From contig JASFXZ010000005.1 in assembly GCA_032209605.1 (NCBI GenBank), positions 17,040,860 to 17,104,859 on the forward strand: a DNA stretch of 64,000 nucleotides, written 5' to 3'. The DNA is from Mactromeris polynyma (taxonomy: Eukaryota > Mollusca > Bivalvia > Venerida > Mactridae). Positions 56,501 through 64,000 of this stretch are shown one piece after another. The first letter of the stretch is position 1. Every line of letters begins with the position of its first letter. Both the position numbers and the translations under genes were made by a program. The notes below the pieces were generated by a model. It was not told the DNA's origin, searched no databases, and saw nothing but the letters and a program-made list of their open reading frames with translations.

Positions 56501-58319
56501 CTATATAATACTTAACTCACTATCTTAAAGACCTACATTGGTCACTACCTAGCCTCCTCAGGGCCGTTAAAAAGGCACATTTCCTCGCATAAGTCACATG
56601 TTTGCACACTTCAACCTAGCCCCGCATACGTGTCTCTGTACACCGACTTTTACACGCGTCTTCGTAACAGAGCCGTCGTAGAGCGACAGTATAGAGATGT
56701 GACGTCCGTGGCTGGACTACCTCCAACCGGACATGACATGTAGGAATACACAACAGTAAATAGTGTTTAGATATGGGTTGACCGCAAGGTGTACACATCT
56801 AATCAAATCCCAGAATGTCTATTCCCAGCTGCTTTGTGAGCAAGCCCATTGACTCTGTGGAAAATTATGTTTCGAGCTTATTGAAGAATTCCGGCCAGTT
56901 CCTCTGATTGACCAGTATCAGGTTCCGTCTATCCGCCTTTAAAACAAAATGGCCGGTTCACCAATTTGACTAGGATTAATTACATTTACGAATACACAAT
57001 GTCGCTCAATATTCAAGATTTTTGTCAGGATTTTATGTTCTGGTACGACCCAAAGGGCGTTTTGTAGCACGTGGCCTTTTTTTTTTAATTCAAAACTTTA
57101 AACGTCATTCTTTCTTGAAAACAATGTCCGTCCTCCTACACCGTTTTAGTTGTACGTAGTGGACGGGTATCCAGAAAACCATCTATACCCGCGATGTATC
57201 GGGGCCATAAACATGTCACTACCACCCAATGTCAGTCCTAACATTTTCTTCATTTCCTTTATCGTCAATCATGAATCAACACAACAGTGCATGCATGTCC
57301 CTGCTCCATCTTCATCTATGAATTCATAATAACGCCGTGATTTATTTCCCCGATTTCTATTAAACACAACAAGGTATTCGTTATACATTTTTTTGGAATG
57401 GAATAACACCACACTTTCACAGAATGACGTCTAGATGACATTAACGCTCACGATGTTTCCATCTATTTCTATATAGTGTATAAGTGTCTCAATAATTTCC
57501 GAACAAGCCTCGTACATGTATATAAAAACGTATGAATACATAATTTGCGGTTTTCTTTTGTGACGACATATTGGTATTATTAGATCAATTATTAATAATT
57601 TGACTAATCAGTCGCACACACACGTTCATTTGCTAAGCACACATTGTATACGTAGTGCTTCCTTCAAAATGTTTGCAATATTTACCATTCTCTTTTATAC
57701 AATAAGTATAGTTGCCTGCTTTTTGTCCAATTTCGTATTATATATCAAACACTTTGGATTCCATTGGAGTTCTAGCATAGCGACAGTTTAGCCGCTAAGA
57801 TTAACGAAGTTTTAAAATTTACAAAACCTTACTATATGTACATGCATTTAGTATTCGAACAAAATTCCGAATTTACATGGCGTCTCGTGATCTGTATGTA
57901 AATAAGGAACTTCCGGTTAAAATATTATTGTTATGGTCAGGAGAAAACTAAGAACCAGTTTTTCCTTTCAAAAACACGTGAGTGCACTGGAATTTATCAG
58001 CTACATAATTCTTTCAAACGAGTAATTATTGAACAGAATCTGTTTATGGCTTTAACACTAAACAGAATAAACACATCACAAAACAGTTCTATAAATAAAT
58101 CAATTAACTACCGAAGTTAAACATTTATCAAGATAGTGAGGGCAATACGTATTAACAGTTTACAATTCAGTGTTTCCTGATTCATTATCTCGTATAAAGA
58201 ATCTTCCCAAACTTTAGTAACAGTTACAACATCTGCTACAAATTATTCGCCATGATAATCGTCTAATAATAATCGGTAATATATTTTTTAAATATACATT
58301 CTGCTTTTAAATTAATTGT
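56501..58319. other. Less AT-rich, repeat-poor stretch; no exon identified
   Basis: About 56520-57320 is unusually free of the window's repeat families and richer in C and G. Short ORFs (56616-56798 minus, 57600-57791 plus) have no recognised domains. It could hold regulatory sequence or an exon I cannot recognise. Confidence 0.35.
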
Positions 58320-58684
58320 TTAAAGTAATATAATGCTCATTGTTTGGTCAGTTTTTTACCTAAACAAACATGAAAAATATATTTCCTATATTTAACACAT
58401 CAATAAACATGCATTAACAAAGACTGAACTCATAATGTATTGATCCATATTTATTGACAAAGATGTTTTGTACATCTTAAAATTTAAAAGAAAACTTCCT
58501 GTTTTTATTAACAATCGGGCTATTTTACAAGTTTTGTCTGTTAGATATATGGTAAAATTATTTTTTCAAGCGGTTATACATTACAATGGTTCTTATTAGA
58601 GATGGTGTAGCCAATGGAACAACAATACTGGGTGAAGCGAATTCAAATAAGCGTTATGTTCAGATGAGCCAGATACATCTTTAA
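58320..58684 (-). mobile_element. TIR element, family A
   Basis: A nearly complete copy: left TTAAAGTAATATAATGCTCA, right GATGAGCCAGATACATCTTT. The interior has CAAGCGGTTATACATTACAA, GGTTCTTATTAGAGATGG and ACAACAATACTGGGTGAAGC. Confidence 0.85.
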
Positions 58685-58865
58685 GTATAAAACATTGACT
58701 GGAGTATTTTGCATTGAATAGTATCATTATCTACCCATTTCAATAAACAAAGTATACCTACCACAGGTAATATATATATAAACATTGTAAAATATACTGT
58801 AAGTGGTCTTGTTGAAATACTAGACATTTTCCGCTTAAATTCTAGTTTAGTTTGTTGTATTTGCA

Positions 58866-59135
58866 TTTATTTATCGTCGCCACCGGTTTCCCACATGGGC
58901 GACGCCTCCGGAAGAATGTTAGTCATATTGATTTTTGGAGGATACAGAAGATGCCCCAGTTCCAGAAGCACCCCTGGTTCTTTTACGTGCTCGATGTAAA
59001 GCATCATACACGGGACCTCGGTTTTTAAAGTCTCGTCCGAAAGACTGTTAGTACTGTCAGTGATGGAGCGTGGAGTCGAACCTGCGATCCCAGAATTACA
59101 AGTCCAAGCGCGTTACCACTGGACTACGGATCCGG
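58866..59135 (-). mobile_element. tRNA-derived SINE, third family
   Basis: On the minus strand the head reads CCGGATCCGTAGTCCAGTGG (A box TAGTCCAGTGG), then GGTTCGACTCC (perfect B box). The body has CAGTCTTTCGGACGAGAC, CCGAGGTCCCGTGTATGATG and ATCGAGCACGTAAAAGAACC, and the 3' end is GACGATAAATAAATGC. A fragment of the same family is at 41541-41650. Confidence 0.85.
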
Positions 59136-59189
59136 TACTAGTTTAGTTTGATCATAATTTATTGTATTTATACATATAACTATCATACT

Positions 59190-59265
59190 TGCACAAACAT
59201 ACAAATAACTTGTACAAACATACAAAAGGGTTGGGCTAAAAGTTTTAACAACATTATCTAGGGCC
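59190..59265. repeat. Dispersed repeat shared with 46529-46610
   Basis: TTGCACAAACATACAAATAA, CTTGTACAAACATACAAAAG and TAGGGCCCTCC match the copy at 46529-46610. On the minus strand it is followed by an AATAAA at about 59160, suggesting a LINE 3'UTR. Confidence 0.6.
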
Positions 59266-59769
59266 CTCCCCTTAATTTGTAATGTTAAACGCTAATTGCA
59301 ATTGAGATTTTTATGTTTAACATGGCGACATTTATATTGAGGTATTTGCTTGAAATTGTTGCTACTGTTTCGAAAAAATGCTTAGAACTTCTAATGGTCG
59401 TCCAAAGTATTACTTAAAAACAACATTTTCATTACGCATTTACAGAATGTACGCCCAGTGCTTCAGAGCGTAATTGAATTGACCTCTCAAATCTAAAAAT
59501 TGACATTGTTGCTATCAAAACTATAACTAGCGGATATAAAATACAACTGTCTTATTGGATTACATTGGAAACAAAAATACTTGCTCATTTAATATGATTA
59601 ATGACCTGTTTGAGAAAAAAAGTTATATTTGTGTTCTTGATGTTAATGGACGTGCTTATTTCTTTATGGTGTTGTGGATACTATACAGATAATTAAACCA
59701 GTTGTTTTGTTTCCATTAAAAAATAATCGAATGAATCAAACCAATAGGTACACATGTACAAAGACTACT

Positions 59770-60193
59770 GGGCTCGTATTCACAAACGTTTTAAGACTGA
59801 ATATCAGGCTTAGACTTTAAAATTACAAAAAAATAAATTTTACAAGCATTTGGTTTAAACCAGTTATTTTGTTGTATTGATCCATATGTATTGACAAAGA
59901 TGTGTTGTACATCATAAAATTTAAAAAAAGAATTGTTGTTTTTAAACAATCAAGCTATTTAACAAGTTTTTTATGTTAGATAAATTGAAAAAAGATATGT
60001 TTAATCGGTTATACATTGCAATGGTTCTTATTAGAGATGTTTTAGCTTACATATTTCGTGTTACTCACTCTACACTTTTGCCATGTTAAATCAAAATATA
60101 TTGTGTAACAATAACGTAGGAACAAAATGAAAATTTACCATTTTAAAGTCTAAGTCTGAGATTCAGTCTTAAAACGTTTGTGAACACGGGCGC
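59770..60193. mobile_element. TIR element, GGGCCCGTATTC type, with a nested family A fragment
   Basis: The left GGGCTCGTATTCACAAACG and the right end (reverse complement GCGCCCGTGTTCACAAACG) are inverted repeats continuing into TTTTAAGACTGAAT / TTTTAAGACTGAAT. The shared interior (ACTTTTGCCATGTTAAATCA, ATTGTGTAACAATAACGTAGG) matches, inverted, 44530-44600. A family A piece interrupts it at 59875-60047. Confidence 0.8.
59875..60047 (-). mobile_element. Family A fragment without ends
   Basis: TATTGATCCATATGTATTGA, TTTTTAAACAATCAAGCTAT and GCAATGGTTCTTATTAGAGA follow the copy at 58320-58684. Both termini are missing, so the piece arrived by truncation or recombination, not a clean transposition. 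Confidence 0.7.
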
Positions 60194-61178
60194 TGGTTTG
60201 ATGGTCAGGTCTATTGTTTGATATCCAAGGTTTTGACCATTGTCATTGTCAATGGGAAGCAAATTTTTGATAATTATTTGGGGAACGAGTTGACATAAAC
60301 ATGGTATGACTTTTGTTTTCATCATGTATTTAAAGTACGTATATACTTTTATGCTGATGTTTGACAGGATGTTCTGATAATGATGTAGCCTCCTTGCTTA
60401 AAATGACCGACAATACAAGACTTCCAATTCCGAGAGTGATGTATCGTCTTTTGACTAGACATGAAGTTTGCTGAATATCATCGACAACATTGTAGAACCG
60501 ATGTACTTTACAGTTTGGTAAAGCTAGCGCTAGCTTGGCGGCCTTGAAAACATAAACATTCGCGTTAGTTACAGACATTTCCCTAGGGAACCTATCAGGT
60601 TAATTAATTCATGATGCTAGCGATAGAGCGTCCGAATATCGTCCAGATCGAGTGATCTGTGTCCGCAGATTTCTTCTAATTGATTCCTGCTAGTTAAAGA
60701 ACATTCATTTATAAAAGAGTCCAGGGGTCTGAGGAGTCAATTTCTTGGTCACTCTAGATAATATCCAGGCTATGGTGAACAGTTATACTATATTGAGGTA
60801 ATGTAAATATTATACAGGAACATAATCTTCAGCGATTATAAGTTGATGCGGTTGAAATATTAATAAGTTTTGAACAATGCTATAGAATAATGCACTTTTA
60901 GGGACAGAAAAAAGAGAGAATTATCTGTCTTTTGACTGTGATAGGAAGACCTTATGTATCTCATGCTGTAGTTTCGATACCAACAGCGCCTTTATTGTTT
61001 TGCTTTTAAAAAACTCGCTTAAAATTGTGTTACCAATTTAGTTTAAGGACAAAAATGCTTCATCATATGAAACTGTACCTTAATAACATAATTGATAAAT
61101 CATTGGTCCAGTAACATGCAACATGCTCTATATGGTGCATTATTTTTTCAAATATTACATATAATTCTAAAAGTCAAG
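60194..61178. other. AT-rich sequence, nothing recognised
   Basis: An 82-codon minus-strand ORF (60330-60578) has no motif. No repeats of the listed families were seen. Confidence 0.4.
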
Positions 61179-61350
61179 TACACTAAAACTCAATATAAAG
61201 ACCACCCTTTGGACTCTTGAAAACTGGTATTAATATTCAGGTGGTCTAAATATTGAGGTTGAATTAAGAACAGAGCAGTCAAAATAGAGTTGTTCTTAAT
61301 ATTGAGGTGTTAATATTACTGAGGTGGTCTTTAATTGAGGTTATACTGTA
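61179..61350. mobile_element. Palindromic TIR element, family B
   Basis: It opens TACACTAAAACTCAATATAA and closes TTAATTGAGGTTATACTGTA. Internal AATATTGAGGTGGTCT-type words are inverted. Confidence 0.75.
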
Positions 61351-62539
61351 CAGTAAAAAGTTTCATAGGCATAAACAAATCTGTTCAACACCTAGTAAAC
61401 ATATTGGTCTTTACAGACAATATAACAAGAGAGAAGTATGGCATCATATAACCTATAAAATAAACATATTAAGGCATTTGCAGATACGCACATAACGAAA
61501 ACATCAATAACATTGTATATGACATTCAAAACTGTTATGAAGATGATAAATATAATTCCTTGCCTTAGTTGCAAAATTGATATATAATACGTATGTAAGA
61601 GTGCTTTTTGGAGAAGCTTTACTCGAAGTATAATCTTCGTTTCTTAGAGTATATTGTTTTCTTATTTTATGATGAAAATGGCAGACTAAAGGAACATTAT
61701 ATTCAGATTCGATGCGTTGCACAGTTTACAATTCGTAGATTTCAATATTCTGCTATATTCTATTGGAGAGTAAGTTGTGTTGTTCAATCAGATGAACTGA
61801 TGGTTAGTTATACACTGAACAAAGAAATACAAATCATTTACAAACAAGAAATATGGAAATATCTTGAAAAAAGATGGTCGGCGCAATTGGAAGGTTAAGA
61901 TTTGTTGTGCAACATAAAAATATGCGGAGATGTTACGATTGCTGGTACTCCAGATCCAAAATGAATTTCGGTAAATTCGGTAACGTACCCCTTATCAAAA
62001 GGGTTAACCAATCTGCATCAAGGTTGCAAACGTTTTCGGTTGAAGAGCAGTTGGTTTAGTGGATAAATTAAGATTTGATTGGTTAACACAACACTGATAT
62101 GCAAATAGCAAAATCATGTTAGTACGGTTGCGCCGAAAAAAGAGAGATTAAGTTGTTACAGGGAAGTCTATATGAAAAATATTTTTAGAATTCACAAATA
62201 AATATTTACACAAATCACAAATAAATTATATTTATAAATTACAAATAGTCTATGTGGTGTAGGGTATAATCATGCTTGTGAATTGTTCTGACGTAAAACC
62301 AATACATGTCTGTCCCCGTATTTATATCTAAATATTAAGACAAAGCAAAAACAGTCATTAAGGCATTGACTCGGAACGATAAACATTTCAAATTCTGTTA
62401 TTTTTACGCTTTACACAACAGATAACGATTGTGCGCATATTAAATGATTTTGTTCGTCTCACATTTGTTTTATATTCATGAGCAAAATATCCTGTTTGGC
62501 GGATTCCAAATCTTTTCTTAAAATCTGTTGACAGGTTGC
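61351..62539. other. AT-rich sequence, no supported gene
   Basis: A 96-codon ORF at 61608-61898 (TTG start) is hydrophilic and Lys/Arg/Tyr-rich without a recognised domain. AAATAAAT/TACAAATA runs lie at about 62195-62250. Confidence 0.4.
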
Positions 62540-62894
62540 TTTAAAGATGTATCTGGCTCATCTGAACATAAAATGTTTGAATTGGCTTTATCCAGTTGTG
62601 TTGTTACATGGGCTAAAACATCTCTAATAAGAGCCGTTGCAATGTAAAACTGATTGGAATTTTTTTTTATCATATTACTAACAGTCAAAACCTGTAAAAT
62701 AGCCTGATTGTTAAAAAAGTTTTTTATAAATTTTATAATGTAAAAACATCTTTCTTCAACAAATATGGATTAATACCTTATGAGTTTATTCTTTGTTAAT
62801 GTATGTTTATTCATGTTTTAACTATAGGAAACATATTTTTCATGTTTGGTTAGATAAACAAATGAACAAAAAATGAGCATAATATTACTTTAAG
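62540..62894 (+). mobile_element. TIR element, family A
   Basis: It begins TTTAAAGATGTATCTGGCTC and ends GAGCATAATATTACTTTAA. The interior CATCTCTAATAAGAGCCGTT and AGCCTGATTGTTAAAAAA is shared with the copy at 12268-12455. Confidence 0.85.
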
Positions 62895-63639
62895 TGATGT
62901 ACATGTATAAGAATAAAAAACCTAAATTACTTTAGCCAACAGAAGATTCCTCCAGACCATGCAAACAAATATATCAGATTGTCTGCTTCTCTTAAAAATC
63001 CATACAAGATTATCCTTAATCGCTTTTGAGCTTTCTTCAACTCAGTCAGTTGTTATTAATGTTTCAATGACCGTTTAAGCGTCAGAAATCAGTATGCCAC
63101 CAATTAATAAGTGAAGAAACATTAATGTTTAGACATCTCAGAGCGCAACGGAAAGCAAGCAGACAAGTTTATTAAAGGACTTTGTTATATGGTATCCGGT
63201 GAATCGAATTTATTCAAGTAGTTTGATTTAAAACCGGTCAGCGACTATCTGTGAATTTCCAGATCGCTATGCGTGTGAATTGTCTTATTGTAAAAATTTG
63301 TAATACATTGACGTTTCCTTTTTAAAATTCGGTTAACTAAAACATCTTCTTCAGACGTCTTGGATACGAATTGTATGAAATTATGAAGCGGTTTCATATC
63401 AAGAGTACATATGTGGTAATCATTCCGGAAAATCGACAAAATGATTATATGTCTACATTTATTGAAACCACAGTAAGTTGTTCACGAGCTGCCATCGTAC
63501 ATGTATGTTGTAAATGTACGTTTAACTGCTGCACACCAATCAGAATAAAATATACAACACTGAAGAAAACTACTCCACTGTGGTAACTCCTGTTCTTTTG
63601 CACATTTTTTAGGAAGAACATAAGGGTATAAGTATGACT
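62895..63639. other. AT-rich sequence, nothing recognised
   Basis: Short ORFs on both strands lack motifs. No repeat ends were found. Confidence 0.4.
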
Positions 63640-63830
63640 ATCCGACGGGAGGTTGTGAATTCGATACCCCGGACTCGTATGCTCGTGAGGATCTGACTAA
63701 AATTAATTATTCAATGTGCTAAATGTATTTCAACATTGATTCACACAGGAAGTCGGCAAATAACACTAGTTAGGTCGAATGATCGTCGTATCTCAGTAAA
63801 ATTCTGACGAAAGGCAACGATAAACATAAC
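63640..63830 (+). mobile_element. tRNA-derived SINE remnant, same body as 4580-4820
   Basis: GGTTGTGAATTCGATACC is a worn B box. The 3' part, CACTAGTTAGGTCGAATGAT, CGTCGTATCTCAGTAAAATT and CGATAAAC, aligns by eye with CTGGTTAGGTGAACCGGC...CGATGAAAC of the SINE at 4580-4820. The A box region is degraded and the tail is short. Confidence 0.6.
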
Positions 63831-63957
63831 GCACGAAGAACAATAACATAAGTAAACAATATTATAAACAACATTAAACCAGCACTCAATAATCTTCGTC
63901 ACTGTCTTCTCGTGCACAATCCACGTTCTCGCCGAGTATACACGTGATTAATATACA

Positions 63958-64000
63958 TACAGTTAAACCACACATAAAGACCACCTCATTGAAAAGACCA
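63958..64000. mobile_element. Family B element, cut by the window end
   Basis: TACAGTTAAACCACACATAA followed by AGACCACCTC is the left arm of a family B copy. The remainder lies outside the window. Confidence 0.65.

Noticed and set aside
61608..61898. 96-codon ORF as an exon of the gene beginning at 51760
   Set aside because: It uses a TTG start, has no matching phase-1 acceptor that I could see, and no domain.

Overview
The window looks like intergenic and intronic DNA of an animal, most probably a lophotrochozoan and quite likely a bivalve mollusc. This is an inference. The sequence is AT-rich and gene-poor. It is packed with small terminal-inverted-repeat (TIR) elements, tRNA-derived SINEs with a conserved 3' domain of the kind known from invertebrates, minisatellite arrays and non-LTR retrotransposons. 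A eukaryotic exon with clean splice sites is present. Nothing bacterial or plasmid-like is visible: no operons, no rRNA and no CRISPR arrays.

Layout. 0-18 kb: small TIR elements, one good SINE at 4.6 kb, an 88-bp tandem array (6.9-7.9 kb), a hAT-like element (9.3-10.6 kb), a mariner-like end with a 56-codon ORF (11.4-11.7 kb), a long pyrimidine tract (14.1-14.5 kb), a cluster of palindromic TACAGTAAAACC elements (15.0-16.3 kb), and a TIR element carrying a LINE fragment (17.1-18.0 kb). 18-28 kb: a 48-bp satellite readable on both strands (19.1-20.3 kb), then a three-layer nest in which a decayed LINE lies inside a TA-flanked TIR element, itself inside a copy of another TIR family (21.8-25.2 kb), then a 65-bp satellite (27.1-27.6 kb). 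28-46 kb: a 1.15-kb TA-flanked TIR element (28.4-29.5 kb), a LINE on the minus strand with an intact 1152-codon endonuclease/reverse transcriptase ORF (34.7-38.5 kb) abutting a 21-22-bp satellite, a 38-bp satellite (40.1-40.9 kb), LINE 3' ends, SINE remnants and several TIR elements.

46-64 kb: the only evidence of a host gene. A plus-strand exon (51265-51832) begins after a strong 3' splice site, carries a long 5'UTR and an ATG followed by 24 codons resembling a signal peptide, and ends at a GTAAGT donor in phase 1. The rest of that secreted or membrane protein must lie in exons I could not identify, downstream or outside the window. The putative intron holds a TIR element with three TGACGTCA sites, a cluster of CRE/octamer/E-box-like motifs, a near-perfect 142-bp foldback and more repeats.

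No host pathway can be reconstructed. The genome-biology content is repeat dynamics: nested transposition, LINEs landing in TIR elements or satellites, and several unrelated-looking minisatellites built on a 21-22-bp sub-period. All family assignments rest on reading motifs by eye.
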